42,472 bases of DNA from Limosilactobacillus ingluviei DSM 15946. GTDB lineage: Bacteria > Bacillota > Bacilli > Lactobacillales > Lactobacillaceae. The position numbers and the translations under genes are program-made. Position 1 is the first letter of the stretch. Every line of letters starts with the position of its first letter. The notes beneath the pieces are model-generated. The model ran no database searches, was not told where the DNA came from, and saw nothing but the letters and a program-made list of their open reading frames with translations. The DNA lies in NCBI RefSeq assembly GCF_001435775.1, contig NZ_AZFK01000011.1:1-42472 (forward strand), given 5' to 3'. Positions 11,228 to 20,927 of the stretch are shown here, in pieces.

Positions 11228-12244
11228 TTAATACTTGAAGTATTGTCCCCCAGCGGACTTATTCAAGCGGTTCATATAAGCCAAGCCCAAGCCGGTTTCC
11301 GGGAACGCCTGCACCAAAATCTGCTTGATCGTTGGGTGGTGATCAAAGGTCCGCAACCCATCAAACAAACGGTGGGCAGCCGTCGTTACATCCGTTCCTA
11401 ACGAAAACGTCAAATCGGTTGCTGGCAATTGAAGTTGCTGCAAAATCGAATCAGTAGCCATCACGCCCACCGGGGCCGCCTGCTCTTGCAACCATTGCTT
11501 GACTTGCTGCCAATCCGCATCAGGCCGCACCATGTACACCTGCGCATTCGGGGCATAGTGCTTATACTTCATTCCGGGTGCTTTGGGGATCTCATCTTGC
11601 TTAACTTGGTGATGGTTCAATTCGATCGAGCCAATTACTGCCTCAATGTCGGCTTGGGTTACCGCCCCCGGCCGTAAAATTACCGGCTGCGCCGTCGACA
11701 GATCCAGGACCGTCGACTCTACGCCGACCCGGGTCGGACCGTTATCTAAGATCCCGGCGATCTTGCCGGCCAAATCATGATAAACGTGTTGGGCCGTAGT
11801 TGGACTCGGCTTCCCTGAAGTATTGGCAGATGGTCCCACTAGTGGAACCCCGGCTTCCTTAATTAAGGCTAGCGTCGGGGCACAGTCTGGGTAGCGAAAA
11901 GCAACGGTTGACAAACCACCAGTCACCGTTTTTGACAGTACGCCGGGCTTAATTTTTAAAATGATGGTCAATGAGCCGGGCCAGAAATGGGCCATTAATT
12001 GCCGGGCTGCCGCCGGAATTTCGGCGGCATATTGTTCCACCATTGCAACGGAATTCACGTGGACAATCAAAGGATTATCACTGGGCCGTCCCTTAGCTTG
12101 GTACACCTTTTTCACCGCTGCTTCATTCGTCGCGTCCGCCCCAAGGCCATACACCGTTTCAGTTGGAAAAGCAACCAGTTCTCCCGCGCGAAGCGTAGCG
12201 GCAGCGGTGGTAATTTCCTCCGGAGAAAAAATTTGTGTCTTCAA
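11228..12244 (-). CDS. tsaC: L-threonylcarbamoyladenylate synthase (Sua5 type)
   Basis: Makes threonylcarbamoyl-AMP from Thr, bicarbonate and ATP, the first step of the universal t6A37 modification of ANN-decoding tRNAs. The 338 residues are the long Sua5/YwlC form. The YrdC domain (about 10-200) shows [27 protein letters not shown] and [15 protein letters not shown] linker and a C-terminal Sua5 domain (about 230-335, [15 protein letters not shown]) follow. The start appears to be TTG at 12244, because the nearest ATG frame is closed; AAAGGAAG lies 11 bases upstream, a rather long spacing. It follows prmC by 34 bases at the end of the tdk-prfA-prmC cluster, an order known in other Firmicutes. 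Confidence 0.92.
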   Translation of the reverse strand: MKTQIFSPEEITTAAATLRAGELVAFPTETVYGLGADATNEAAVKKVYQAKGRPSDNPLIVHVNSVAMVEQYAAEIPAAARQLMAHFWPGSLTIILKIKPGVLSKTVTGGLSTVAFRYPDCAPTLALIKEAGVPLVGPSANTSGKPSPTTAQHVYHDLAGKIAGILDNGPTRVGVESTVLDLSTAQPVILRPGAVTQADIEAVIGSIELNHHQVKQDEIPKAPGMKYKHYAPNAQVYMVRPDADWQQVKQWLQEQAAPVGVMATDSILQQLQLPATDLTFSLGTDVTTAAHRLFDGLRTFDHHPTIKQILVQAFPETGLGLAYMNRLNKSAGGQYFKY

Positions 12245-12278
12245 AATGCCATTGACTTCCTTTCTGATCTTTTATTCC

Positions 12279-13127
12279 TTATTTACCAAGGTCCACCCGA
12301 ATCATCCGCATCCGATCGGCCATGTCATGCTTGGTTTGAATTTGGCCATCCGCGACTGTCCGGTGGAACAAGTCTTGAATGCGCTGCTCTTGCTTATACC
12401 CCGTCTCACCAAAGAGGACCCCACCAGGTACCAAATGTTCTGGTAATTCAGTAAACAGGCGCCGGTAAAAGCCTAAGCCCCCTTCTGAAGCAAATAAGGC
12501 CAACGGGGGGACATATTCGATCACTGAACGATCCATCTCATTGACTTCATCAACGGCAATGTAAGGGGGATTAGTTACAATTAAATCGAATTTTTGCCCG
12601 GCCAAGCCCGCAAACAGATCACTTTCGACTTGCCGCAGGTTGGTTCCGTGTAAACGTTGATTAGCCAAGGCAACTCGCAACGCACTGGTTGAAATATCAC
12701 TCAAGGTCACTTGCCAACGGGGGCGTTCCAAGGCCAAAGTAATCCCGATCACTCCGCTGCCAGTTCCTAGGTCTAGCACGCGCAAAGGCCGATCAGCAGG
12801 CATCGTCGCTAATACCCACTCCACTAATTCTTCGGTTTCGCTTTCTGGAATTAAGACGTCCCGATTAACCACAAACACCCGACCAAAAAAGGGCGCCTTG
12901 CCAACAACATACTGGGCTGGTTCAGCATTGGCAATCCGCTCAACCGCCCGCGTAAACCGAAACGCCTCATCAGCAGGCATAATCTCCCGATTGTGCAAGA
13001 CCAAATCCGTTAGTTTCCAGTCATGGATCATCTCTAAAATAAATTGCGGGGTGGCCGGATCCATTCCGGCTGCCTTCAAAAAAGAAGAAGCCCACTGCTG
13101 GGCTTCAAAATAGGTCCACTTACTCAT
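12279..13127 (-). CDS. prmC: Peptide chain release factor N5-glutamine methyltransferase
   Basis: Methylates the glutamine of the GGQ motif in release factors 1 and 2, using SAM. The 282 residues contain the N-terminal helical domain that grips the factor. The SAM fold has [16 protein letters not shown], and the catalytic NPPY motif lies in [14 protein letters not shown]. The start at 13127 has GGAG ten bases upstream and lies inside the end of prfA (8-base overlap). Enzyme and substrate gene are therefore made from one transcript. Confidence 0.95.
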   Translation of the reverse strand: MSKWTYFEAQQWASSFLKAAGMDPATPQFILEMIHDWKLTDLVLHNREIMPADEAFRFTRAVERIANAEPAQYVVGKAPFFGRVFVVNRDVLIPESETEELVEWVLATMPADRPLRVLDLGTGSGVIGITLALERPRWQVTLSDISTSALRVALANQRLHGTNLRQVESDLFAGLAGQKFDLIVTNPPYIAVDEVNEMDRSVIEYVPPLALFASEGGLGFYRRLFTELPEHLVPGGVLFGETGYKQEQRIQDLFHRTVADGQIQTKHDMADRMRMIRVDLGK

Positions 13128-14208
13128 TACGCAATTGCTCCAACTTTTGGGTTTGGTCAGCAATCATCAGCGCTTCAACAATATCATCCAAATCGCCGGC
13201 CATAATTTTATCCAATTTGTTTAAGGTCAACCCAATCCGGTGATCCGTCACCCGATTTTGCGGGTAGTTGTACGTCCGAATCCGTTCTGACCGGTCCCCG
13301 GTCCCAATCGCATCTTTGCGTTGGGCATCATAAGCGGATTGCTCTTTTTGTTGGTAGTAGTCATAAACCCGGGCCTTTAAAATCCGCATGGCCTTGGCCC
13401 GATTTTGTTGCTGCGACCGTTCATCTTGCATCGCAACCACAATCCCCGTTGGTAAGTGCGTCATCCGCACCGCCGAAGAAGTCTTGTTGATGTGTTGCCC
13501 ACCGGCCCCAGAAGAACGGTAAACGTCAACCCGAATGTCTTTCGGATCAATTTCAATTTCAACGTCTTCAGCTTCTGGCATGACCCCAACGGTCGCCGTC
13601 GACGTGTGGACCCGCCCCGCGGATTCCGTAACTGGGACCCGTTGGACCCGGTGCGCACCGTTTTCAAACTTCAGCTTGGAGTAAACATTTTCCCCGGTAA
13701 TCATCATGGCAATTTCTTTAAACCCACCAACTTCGGTTTCGGTCTGGTCGATGATTTCAACCTTCCAGCCTTGTTTTTCCGCGTAACGCAAGTACATCCC
13801 GTAAAGGTCAGCGGCAAATAAGGACGCTTCATCCCCACCAGCGGCTCCCCGGATTTCCATAATGATATTTTTATCATCGTTGGGATCCTTAGGAATCAAT
13901 AGCACTTCCAGTTCCTTTTCCAAGGTCGCTTGGCGGGCTTTACTTTCAGCCAATTCTTCCTTAGTCATTTCCGTTAATTCGGGATCGGAGGTTTCCCGCA
14001 ACAACTCTTCGTCATCTTTAATCGTTTGTGTCACCGTTTGGTACTCATGGTATTTTTCAACCGTTTCCCGTAAACTTCCCTCCTCCTTGGAGAGCTTCAT
14101 GAACCGCTGACTGTCAGCAATCACTTCGGGATCAGAGATCAGTTCGTTTAATTCATCATACCGATCTGCGACCGCTTGTAATTTATCAAAGATTTCGTTC
14201 ATTTGCAT
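13120..14208 (-). CDS. prfA: Peptide chain release factor 1
   Basis: Reads UAA and UAG stop codons and triggers peptide release. The 362 residues contain the PVT tripeptide (in [14 protein letters not shown]), the RF1 form of the stop-codon recognition motif. The GGQ motif ([16 protein letters not shown]) has the Gln that PrmC methylates. The start at 14208 has AGGAG 11 bases upstream; a second ATG two codons later is possible. Only three bases separate it from the tdk stop, so the genes are coupled. Confidence 0.97.
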   Translation of the reverse strand: MQMNEIFDKLQAVADRYDELNELISDPEVIADSQRFMKLSKEEGSLRETVEKYHEYQTVTQTIKDDEELLRETSDPELTEMTKEELAESKARQATLEKELEVLLIPKDPNDDKNIIMEIRGAAGGDEASLFAADLYGMYLRYAEKQGWKVEIIDQTETEVGGFKEIAMMITGENVYSKLKFENGAHRVQRVPVTESAGRVHTSTATVGVMPEAEDVEIEIDPKDIRVDVYRSSGAGGQHINKTSSAVRMTHLPTGIVVAMQDERSQQQNRAKAMRILKARVYDYYQQKEQSAYDAQRKDAIGTGDRSERIRTYNYPQNRVTDHRIGLTLNKLDKIMAGDLDDIVEALMIADQTQKLEQLRNE

Positions 14209-14210
14209 TC

Positions 14211-14801
14211 TTAATCAATCTCCTGTCCTGTGGATAATGCGGGGTGGAAGTAGTGATGGCGACAAACTGGGTAGTAGGACTCATTGCCCCCAATTTGGAC
14301 CTGCTCGCCTTCATAAACTGGCTGACCGTCGTGAATCCGTAAATTCATAATCGCCTTATGTTTACAGAACCAGCAGATTGTCTTCATCTCTTCAATTTTA
14401 TCGGCATAAATCAAAAGGTACTTGGAACCTTCAAACAGCTCATTTTTAAAATCATTTTTTAACCCAAAGGCCATCACGGGAATCTTTAATTCATCAACAA
14501 TCCGGGTCAGTTGCAAAACATGCGCCTTGGTTAAAAACTGGGCCTCATCAATCAACACGCAATAAAGGGGGTGTTTAACCGCTTTAACCAATTCATAGAT
14601 ATCAGTATCCATCATCACTGGCGTGACCTGGCGTTCTAACCCAATACGAGAGGCAATAATCCCCCGCCCCGCGCGGGTATCAACCCCACTGGTCAAAAGT
14701 TGCACTGGTTTGCCCTGTTCTTCATAATTGTGTGCGACTTTTAAAATGTCAATTGACTTGCCGGAATTCATTGCTCCGTATTTAAAAAACAGCTGTGCCA
14801 A
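14211..14801 (-). CDS. tdk: Thymidine kinase
   Basis: Phosphorylates thymidine (and deoxyuridine) to the monophosphate for salvage; type II (TK1-like) family. Visible are the P-loop GAMNSGKS near residues 9-16, the VLIDEAQFL Walker B strand, and a structural zinc site made by CWFC and the later VCRHH. I chose TTG 14801 as start, giving (M)[14 protein letters not shown] as in homologues, with AAAGGGTG six bases before. A GTG three codons further up (14810) would place the ribosome site too close. It is the first gene of the cluster tdk-prfA-prmC-tsaC. Confidence 0.94.
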   Translation of the reverse strand: MAQLFFKYGAMNSGKSIDILKVAHNYEEQGKPVQLLTSGVDTRAGRGIIASRIGLERQVTPVMMDTDIYELVKAVKHPLYCVLIDEAQFLTKAHVLQLTRIVDELKIPVMAFGLKNDFKNELFEGSKYLLIYADKIEEMKTICWFCKHKAIMNLRIHDGQPVYEGEQVQIGGNESYYPVCRHHYFHPALSTGQEID

Positions 14802-14836
14802 TTCTTTCACCCTTTTTTAATTGCATAGTGATCTAT

Positions 14837-14865
14837 ATTATAGCGAAGATTGCCCCATTTTTAAA
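14837..14865 (-). promoter_or_regulatory. Promoter of the tdk-prfA-prmC-tsaC cluster
   Basis: Minus strand: TTTAAA (14860-14865), 17 bases, consensus TATAAT (14837-14842), about 35 bases before the tdk start. Confidence 0.7.
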
Positions 14866-14955
14866 CCGTCTTCGCCGGGAAGCTTAAAAAAATCTGGTAA
14901 AATCCTTGGAACTAAGCCAAAGAAGGGATTGCTTTTCTTTTGATACCAGAACGCT

Positions 14956-14961
14956 TATAAT
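14956..14961 (+). promoter_or_regulatory. Candidate -10 element for murT-gatD
   Basis: A consensus TATAAT lies 38 bases before murT. The region 17 bases further up is T-rich (TTTTCT) and only a weak -35. Confidence 0.5.
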
Positions 14962-14999
14962 TTCTAAATGTGATTATTGCGAAATGAAGGAGGCGCCTT

Positions 15000-16337
15000 A
15001 TGTCGCTCAAAAGTTCAATTGCTGAAGCCGCTGGCCGATCCAGTTACTGGTTTTTACACAAGTTTTTCAACGGGGGCAGCTCCCTGCCGGGAAAAATCAC
15101 GCTAAAACTGGATCCCAATATTCTCCAAGCCTTCAGCCAAAAATACGACCTGGTGATCGTGACCGGGACCAATGGCAAGACCTTAACCACGGCCTTAAGT
15201 GTCCGGGTCCTCAAGGAAAAATATCCGCAGGTCCTGACCAACCCTACTGGTTCTAACATGGCTCAAGGGATCGTCACCACATTTATTACCGCTCCCCGGC
15301 CCAAGCACAAGGGGTTAGCCGTCTTGGAAGTCGACGAAGCCAACGTGGTCCGGGTCTGCCAATACATTACGCCGATTGCCTTTGTAATTACCAATCTCTT
15401 CCGTGATCAAATGGATCGCTATGGTGAAATCTATACCACTTACGACAAAATTTTGGCGGGGATCAAATTGGCTCCTCAAGCTACCATTATTACAAATGGG
15501 GACGAACAGATTTTTAATACCAAGTCCTTACCTAATCCGACCATTTACTACGGCTTTGACCATACTGAAAAGGGCGACTACATGGCGCCAGCCAATACGG
15601 ATGGCTTGCTTTGTCCCAAATGCCAGCACATCTTACATTACCATTTGCGGACCTATGCTAACTTAGGGGATTACTTCTGTCCGTACTGCGGCTTTGCTCG
15701 GCCCCAATTAACTTATACCGTGACCAAGCTGACCGAACTGACCCCAACCAGTTCGACTTTCGAATTGGACGGTCAAGAATACCGAATTGGGATTGGTGGT
15801 TTATACAATATTTACAATGCGCTGGCTGCGTATGCCTTAGGGCGCTTTTTGGGGGTTGAACAAGCCCAGATCAAGCATGCCTTTGAATCTGACGAGCGGG
15901 TCTTTGGCCGCCAAGAAATAATTAAGGTTGCTGACAAAGAAGTCACCTTGATTCTAGTGAAAAATCCGGTGGGGCTGAATCAAGTTTTGGACATGATCTT
16001 AACGGATCCCGAACCATTTAGTTTTGGTTTTCTTCTAAATGCCAACTACGCGGATGGCATCGATACCAGTTGGATTTGGGATGGGCAATTTGAAAAGCTC
16101 AAAGATCACGCAATTCCTTACTTCATGACCGGTGGTGAACGCTACAAAGATATCACCACCCGACTGACGATGGCGGGGATTGAATTAAATACGCATGAAC
16201 CAGACCTGACCAAGGTGATTGACGACATCAAACAGATGCCAACCCGCCATGTTTACTTGCTGGCAACTTACACGGCGGTCCTGCAACTACGCAAAGAACT
16301 GGCGGACCATGGCTACATTAAAGGGGGAATGGATTAA
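15000..16337 (+). CDS. murT: Lipid II isoglutaminyl synthase, MurT subunit
   Basis: Mur-ligase-like subunit of the MurT-GatD complex, which uses ATP and ammonia from GatD to amidate the D-Glu of the lipid II stem to D-isoglutamine. The 445 residues show the P-loop TGTNGKT at 55-61, the Mur ligase centre and a four-cysteine zinc ribbon (C205, C208, C227, C230) inserted in the middle domain, typical of MurT. A C-terminal DUF1727-type domain follows. AAGGAGG lies six bases before the ATG. gatD follows with one base between the stop and its ATG. Amidated stems are needed for efficient crosslinking in many Gram-positive bacteria. Confidence 0.95.
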   Translation: MSLKSSIAEAAGRSSYWFLHKFFNGGSSLPGKITLKLDPNILQAFSQKYDLVIVTGTNGKTLTTALSVRVLKEKYPQVLTNPTGSNMAQGIVTTFITAPRPKHKGLAVLEVDEANVVRVCQYITPIAFVITNLFRDQMDRYGEIYTTYDKILAGIKLAPQATIITNGDEQIFNTKSLPNPTIYYGFDHTEKGDYMAPANTDGLLCPKCQHILHYHLRTYANLGDYFCPYCGFARPQLTYTVTKLTELTPTSSTFELDGQEYRIGIGGLYNIYNALAAYALGRFLGVEQAQIKHAFESDERVFGRQEIIKVADKEVTLILVKNPVGLNQVLDMILTDPEPFSFGFLLNANYADGIDTSWIWDGQFEKLKDHAIPYFMTGGERYKDITTRLTMAGIELNTHEPDLTKVIDDIKQMPTRHVYLLATYTAVLQLRKELADHGYIKGGMD

Positions 16338-16338
16338 G

Positions 16339-17070
16339 ATGGCGCAATATCATTTACGCTTGGCGCACCTTTACGGTAATCTTTTAAATACGTACGGTGA
16401 TGAGGGCAATATTTTGGCATTAAAGTACTATGCCCAACAAATGGATGCCGAGATTGAAGTGCAACTAATCAGTATTGAAGAAGATTTTCACGCTGATGAC
16501 TTCGATTTAGCGCTCTTCGGCGGTGGCCAAGATTATGAACAACTCGTCGTTTCAAAAGACTTACCGCATAAAGCGGCGGAGTTAAAGAAATTTATCGAAG
16601 CTGATAAACCGTTGTTGGCAATTTGTGGGGGCTATCAACTCCTGGGCCAATACTATGTTGACGCCAATGGTCAAAAAATTCCGGGGGTGGGCGCATTAGA
16701 TCACTACACCCTGACGCAAAGCCAACAGCGGACCGACAGCGCTAACGCCACCCGGTTCATCGGCGACATTACGATTAAAAATAAGGAAACGGGCCAACTT
16801 TACCATGGCTTTGAAAACCACAACGGGCGAACTTTTTTAGGCCCCAAAGAGCGCCCCTTGGGGATTGTGAAAGAAGGGCATGGCAATAACGGTGAGGACC
16901 AAACTGAAGGCGCCATTTACAAGCATACCTACTGTTCCTACTTCCACGGGCCGATTTTAACGCGCAACGGTGAACTGGCGAAGCGAATGCTGCTGCAAGC
17001 CCTGGAATTAAAATATCCAACGGCTGACTTCAGCCAACAAAAAGCGTTGAAAATCGCTCCCACTTTCTAA
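16339..17070 (+). CDS. gatD: Lipid II isoglutaminyl synthase, glutaminase subunit GatD
   Basis: Class I (triad) glutamine amidotransferase that frees ammonia from Gln for MurT. Of 243 residues, the nucleophile is Cys96 ([11 protein letters not shown]) and the partner His203 (YFHGPIL), as in the CobB/CobQ-like family. The N-terminus [16 protein letters not shown] is the usual GatD start. ATG 16339 is used; AAGGGGG within the end of murT is its ribosome site. A longer reading of the frame to 16219 overlaps murT and has no homologous N-terminus. Confidence 0.95.
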   Translation: MAQYHLRLAHLYGNLLNTYGDEGNILALKYYAQQMDAEIEVQLISIEEDFHADDFDLALFGGGQDYEQLVVSKDLPHKAAELKKFIEADKPLLAICGGYQLLGQYYVDANGQKIPGVGALDHYTLTQSQQRTDSANATRFIGDITIKNKETGQLYHGFENHNGRTFLGPKERPLGIVKEGHGNNGEDQTEGAIYKHTYCSYFHGPILTRNGELAKRMLLQALELKYPTADFSQQKALKIAPTF

Positions 17071-17084
17071 CGGGAGGCCCCAAA

Positions 17085-17378
17085 ATGAATCTTTTTTCCA
17101 CTTTAATGGTCCTGATCTTTTTTGCGGAATCTTTTTGGGAAATCCGCCTGTATTCCCGGCTCTCCCAAAAAGCTCCCACCGTTCGTCAGCCGGCTGAACA
17201 GGCGCGCCTCGCTAAAGTCATGCGGCTTGAACGGCGGTGGAATCTTTTTTCATGGCTATTGGTTCTCGCGGCCTTAATCTTACCTGAGCACCTGTTTATG
17301 CCCTTAGCGTGCGTGTTAGTGCTTTGCGAAACTTTAGTCGTAATGCGCTTGGATCAGGAAGATCGCCGGCTTAGTTAA
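17085..17378 (+). CDS. Small membrane protein downstream of gatD, unknown
   Basis: A 97-residue protein. A first membrane helix lies at about 3-18 (FSTLMVLIFFAESFWE), then a basic loop (SQKAPTVRQPAEQARLAKVM) and one or two helices at about 48-88 (LFSWLLVLAALILPEHLF and onward). The C-terminus is charged. GGGAGG lies seven bases before the ATG and 14 bases separate it from gatD, so it is very likely in the murT-gatD transcript. I do not recognise the family. Its place suggests a helper in wall precursor work, but that is only inference. Confidence 0.7.
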   Translation: MNLFSTLMVLIFFAESFWEIRLYSRLSQKAPTVRQPAEQARLAKVMRLERRWNLFSWLLVLAALILPEHLFMPLACVLVLCETLVVMRLDQEDRRLS

Positions 17379-17394
17379 GTTGATAACAAGCAAA

Positions 17395-17422
17395 TTGATC
17401 GCCTTTTGAAATTAATTATGAT
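17395..17422 (+). promoter_or_regulatory. Promoter of the YagU-like gene
   Basis: TTGATC (17395-17400), 16 bases, TATGAT (17417-17422), about 45 bases before the ATG. Confidence 0.55.
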
Positions 17423-17467
17423 AAATTTTTCTTTGTAATCAATTTCATCGAAGAATGAGGTGACAAA

Positions 17468-17971
17468 ATGGCACAAAAAATTAATTTGAAGGCCGCGGTG
17501 GCCGCTGGGATTGCAGCCGGTTTAGTTTCTGGTTTGGTCAAACTAGGCTGGGAAAATCTTATGCCCCCGCGGACGCCCGAACGGGATGCGACTAATCCGC
17601 CCCAAAAGCTCTTGGAACAACTTGGGGTGCCTAGTGAAGTTACCCACGCGACCTACACTTACGCTGGTCACCAGCTGCCTTGGGTTAGTTATCTGGTCCA
17701 TTTTGGCTTTTCGGCTGGCTTTGGGGCCCTGTACAGCGTCGGAGGCCAGTTGGCGCCGTGGCTTAAAACCGGCCGCGGCGTTCCATTTGGCTTAGCCGTT
17801 TGGGATGCTTTCCACGTTGAGTTAATGCCCCGCTTGGGAACTGTCCCGGCCGCGAAAGACCAACCCCTTGAAGAGCACGTCTCCGAAATTTTAGGCCACG
17901 CAGTTTGGATGTGGTCAACCGACCTCATGGCGACGCAACTCTATCAACAGTTTAATCACCACGCGGACTAA
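17468..17971 (+). CDS. YagU family (DUF1440) membrane protein
   Basis: A 167-residue protein with hydrophobic stretches at about 8-27 ([20 protein letters not shown]), 77-95 (VSYLVHFGFSAGFGALYSV) and 150-160. The pattern KxGWEN(L)xPPRTPERDATNPP, the central GVPFGLAVWDAFHVELMPRL and the late EILGHAVWMWSTD fit DUF1440/YagU. E. coli YagU has been linked to acid tolerance; no mechanism is known and I do not assume the same role here. GAGGTGACAAA precedes the ATG. It has its own promoter and ends at a strong terminator. Confidence 0.8.
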   Translation: MAQKINLKAAVAAGIAAGLVSGLVKLGWENLMPPRTPERDATNPPQKLLEQLGVPSEVTHATYTYAGHQLPWVSYLVHFGFSAGFGALYSVGGQLAPWLKTGRGVPFGLAVWDAFHVELMPRLGTVPAAKDQPLEEHVSEILGHAVWMWSTDLMATQLYQQFNHHAD

Positions 17972-17985
17972 CTTTAACGCAACAC

Positions 17986-18043
17986 AAAAGTGGCCGCCTT
18001 GCCAGCTCCCTTCTTGATAAGGGGGCGCAAGGCGGCCACTTTT
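17986..18043. terminator. Bidirectional terminator between convergent genes
   Basis: Perfect 17-bp arms (AAAAGTGGCCGCCTTGC and its complement at 18027-18043) around a 24-base loop, with T runs on both strands. It serves the YagU-like gene and the serine hydrolase gene. Confidence 0.9.
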
Positions 18044-19087
18044 TTATTCTAGCTGGGCTTGTTCATTTAAGTAGGTAGCAAAAAGCTGATCGCGGCGGGC
18101 AAGGTAAGCCTGATTGTGCCCAGTCGGATGAACGCGATTCGTCAACCCGATCAACCCCTGCTTGGTTTGCTGGTCAATCAACAAAAAGGTCCCTGTAAAC
18201 CCGGTATGGCTTGCAATCAGGTGGCGGGGCGTCCCCCGGCTGGTGAACAGCTTCCAACCCATCGCCCGGTGGTGTTCACCGGGTAAGGCGGTTTGGTCGC
18301 TAAACATCATCGCAACACTGGCCGGCGTGAGGAGACCGTTTAAATTCGTTGTTATTAAAGCCTGGACATAGGTCAGGACCCCGGTTAACGTCCCGAACAA
18401 CCCTGCACTGCCACAGTGCTCTTTTAAAACCGCAGCTTTGGGATCATGTACCTCCCCCCGCAACAAGCCCCGGTGCGCCGTAATGGCCGTTGGCACCGTC
18501 TCATTTGGCTGCGGCCGAAAGGTGAGTTCGGACGCTAAACCAAGGGGAGTAAACAGGACGCGGGTCGCCAACGTTTGAATGGGCACCCCCGTAACTCGTT
18601 CGGCAATTAAGCCGGCAAAGATCAGCCCCAAGTCGGTATAACAAATATTGCGCTTGGCATTTGGGCCAAACTGCTCCGTTTGTAACAAAGCCGTCAACAG
18701 CTCCGTTTGGTTTAGGCGCTCCCGGTGCGGAATATAGCCTTCAATTGCCGCCGTGTGGGTTAACAATTCCCGGAGCGTTACGCTTTGGCCCTTGAGTTCA
18801 GGGAGGTACTTTTGAACTGGATCATCCCAGCGCAATTGCCCTTCTTGTACCAACCAGGCGATTACCGGCGTCGTTGCCAACACCTTGGTTAACGAGGCCA
18901 AATCGTAAAACATTCCCGGCTGCAACGCTTCGCGGGTCGGCTGTAATTGAGCCCAGCCTTGCTCTTTGGTCCAAACCTGGTCTCCTTCAAATAGCGCGTA
19001 GGAAAGCGCCGGGACGACTTGATCATGGACCAACGCTTCCAATTGGGCCAAGGTTTGTTGGTACTTATCTTGCCACACTGCTACCAT
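18044..19087 (-). CDS. Serine hydrolase of the beta-lactamase/class C family
   Basis: A 347-residue penicillin-binding-protein-like hydrolase without a signal peptide or membrane helix, so probably cytosolic. The active-site motifs are S65-L-T-K68 (ASLTK), Y150-T-D (YxN-type) and H294-T-G (KTG-type), in the usual order of class C esterase/EstB-like proteins. Substrate cannot be read from the sequence; esterase or peptidase roles are possible, and beta-lactam resistance should not be assumed. It is the last gene of the marR-ABC-ABC operon. Its AGGAAG ribosome site overlaps the stop of the preceding ABC gene. Confidence 0.85.
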   Translation of the reverse strand: MVAVWQDKYQQTLAQLEALVHDQVVPALSYALFEGDQVWTKEQGWAQLQPTREALQPGMFYDLASLTKVLATTPVIAWLVQEGQLRWDDPVQKYLPELKGQSVTLRELLTHTAAIEGYIPHRERLNQTELLTALLQTEQFGPNAKRNICYTDLGLIFAGLIAERVTGVPIQTLATRVLFTPLGLASELTFRPQPNETVPTAITAHRGLLRGEVHDPKAAVLKEHCGSAGLFGTLTGVLTYVQALITTNLNGLLTPASVAMMFSDQTALPGEHHRAMGWKLFTSRGTPRHLIASHTGFTGTFLLIDQQTKQGLIGLTNRVHPTGHNQAYLARRDQLFATYLNEQAQLE

Positions 19088-19094
19088 CTTCTTC

Positions 19095-20927
19095 CTAACT
19101 TAATTGATTCCCCATAAATTGGCTATTGTACAGATCCGCGTAAAAGCCGTGCTTCGCCATTAAAGTCTGGTGGTTCCCCGTTTCAATGATGTGCCCTTGG
19201 TTCAAAACAATAATTTGTTCCGCTTTTTGAATCGTTGACAGCCGGTGGGCTACAACAAAGCTGGTCCGGTTCTCTTGCAACTTGCGCATCGCCCGTTGAA
19301 TCAAAACTTCGGTCCGCGTATCGACCGAACTGGTGGCTTCATCTAAAATCAAGATCTCAGGATCCGCTAGAAAGGCCCGCGCAATCGTTAACAACTGCCG
19401 TTGGCCTTGGGAGATGTTTGAAGCAGTTTCATCCAGGATCGTCGCATACCCTTCCGGCAACTCACGAATAAAATTATCCGCCCGGGCCAAGCGGGCCGCT
19501 TGATAGACTTCTTCATCACTGGCATCCTCACGACCGTACTTAATATTATCAAAAATCGTCCCCGTAAACAGCCAGGTTTCTTGCAAGACCATCGCCATAT
19601 GACTGCGCAATTCTTCGTGGGGCATGCCCTGAATATCTTGACCCTTCAAAAGAATTTGTCCGTGGTCGAGCTCATAAAAACGTTCCAACAGGTTAATGAT
19701 GGTCGTTTTCCCCGCCCCCGTTGGTCCAACAATGGCGACCATTTCATTGGGTTGGGCAACTAAATTAAAGTTTTCAATCAGCGGTTCCTCCGGCCGGTAG
19801 GCGAATGAAACGTTTTTAAATTCAACCATTGGGGCTGTTGCAACCAGTGACGTGGCCGGGTGCACCGTTGGTGACAGCTCTGGTTCGTCCAAGACCTGAA
19901 AAATTCGTTCGGCCGAAGCGATTGTTTGTTGAATTGTGCTGGACAAATTCGCTAACTGAGTTAAGGGTTGGGTAAATTGGTTGACGTATTGAATAAAGGC
20001 CTGCACATTCCCCAAGGTCAACTGCCCATGCGCAACCCGGATCGTCCCAATCACCACGACCAGGAGGTAGCCAATGTTTTTAATAAAATTCATTAACGGA
20101 AAAATCAACACCGAAAAGAATTGCGCCCGCCAGGCGGCTTGGTAGTATTTTTGATTGGCCTGGGCAAACTTTTGAGCTTCATCTGCTTCGTGATTAAAGG
20201 CGCGCACAATCGTATGGCCAGCGTACACTTCTTCCACTTGGGCGTTAATCGTTCCCAAAGCCGCTTGCTGCTTGGCAAATAATTTTTGCGCGGTCGGGGC
20301 AACGAAACCGACCACTACCGCTGACAGTGGTACGGTCACCAAAGCAACCAGAGTTAATTGCCAACTGATTGACAGCATCAAAATCAAGGCCCCTAAAATC
20401 GTCAACAAACTGGTGATCAGCTGGATAATACCCTGCTGTAAAGCCGAAGCAATATTATCCATATCATTGACCATCCGGCTCATAATTTCACCATTGTTGG
20501 TCGTATCATAATACTTCACGGGCACCCGCGCCAACTTGGCCTTTAAATCGCGGCGCAGATTGTAGACCGCGCGCTGCGAAACCCGGGTCATAATGGCCTG
20601 TTGAGCAAAGCTAAATAGTCCTGATACTAAGTACAAGGCTAGGACTACCCCCGCAATCCGCCCAATTTTGGCAAAATCAATCGGCATTTGTGCCACTGCT
20701 TGGCCCGCCTTAAGCTGCGCGTAACCCTTCATCAAGCCGGCATAGATCGTAGTGGTGGCTTCCCCTAAAATCTTCGGCGCAATAATTGATGTTACCACTG
20801 AACCAATGGCCATCACGACCGCAAATAGCATCGCCCAGCGCCAAGGCTTCAGGTAAGTTAAGAGCCGCTTGGCAGCCGGCCAAAAGGCGACCGCTTTTTC
20901 CGCTGGTCCCCGATGGTGATTATGCAT
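19095..20927 (-). CDS. ABC exporter half-transporter, catalytic partner
   Basis: A 610-residue type IV (exporter) half: six-helix membrane domain (about 35-340) then nucleotide-binding domain. It has Walker A GPTGAGKT (401-408), canonical Walker B with the catalytic Glu530 (ILILDEATSS) and H-loop His561 (VAHRLST). The signature is SQGQ (506-509) instead of SGGQ. This matches the catalytic member of heterodimeric multidrug exporters such as LmrCD and BmrCD. The start at 20927 is chosen from AAGGGGG nine bases upstream. It overlaps the upstream ABC gene by eight bases. Confidence 0.92.
   Translation of the reverse strand: MHNHHRGPAEKAVAFWPAAKRLLTYLKPWRWAMLFAVVMAIGSVVTSIIAPKILGEATTTIYAGLMKGYAQLKAGQAVAQMPIDFAKIGRIAGVVLALYLVSGLFSFAQQAIMTRVSQRAVYNLRRDLKAKLARVPVKYYDTTNNGEIMSRMVNDMDNIASALQQGIIQLITSLLTILGALILMLSISWQLTLVALVTVPLSAVVVGFVAPTAQKLFAKQQAALGTINAQVEEVYAGHTIVRAFNHEADEAQKFAQANQKYYQAAWRAQFFSVLIFPLMNFIKNIGYLLVVVIGTIRVAHGQLTLGNVQAFIQYVNQFTQPLTQLANLSSTIQQTIASAERIFQVLDEPELSPTVHPATSLVATAPMVEFKNVSFAYRPEEPLIENFNLVAQPNEMVAIVGPTGAGKTTIINLLERFYELDHGQILLKGQDIQGMPHEELRSHMAMVLQETWLFTGTIFDNIKYGREDASDEEVYQAARLARADNFIRELPEGYATILDETASNISQGQRQLLTIARAFLADPEILILDEATSSVDTRTEVLIQRAMRKLQENRTSFVVAHRLSTIQKAEQIIVLNQGHIIETGNHQTLMAKHGFYADLYNSQFMGNQLS

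Noticed and set aside
16219-16338. Extended N-terminus of GatD reaching into murT.
   Set aside because: Homologous GatD sequence starts at the ATG at 16339, with a suitable ribosome site upstream; the extension is an out-of-frame reading of murT.
18044-19087. A beta-lactamase conferring resistance.
   Set aside because: There is no signal peptide and the motifs are those of general class C-like esterases; resistance cannot be claimed.
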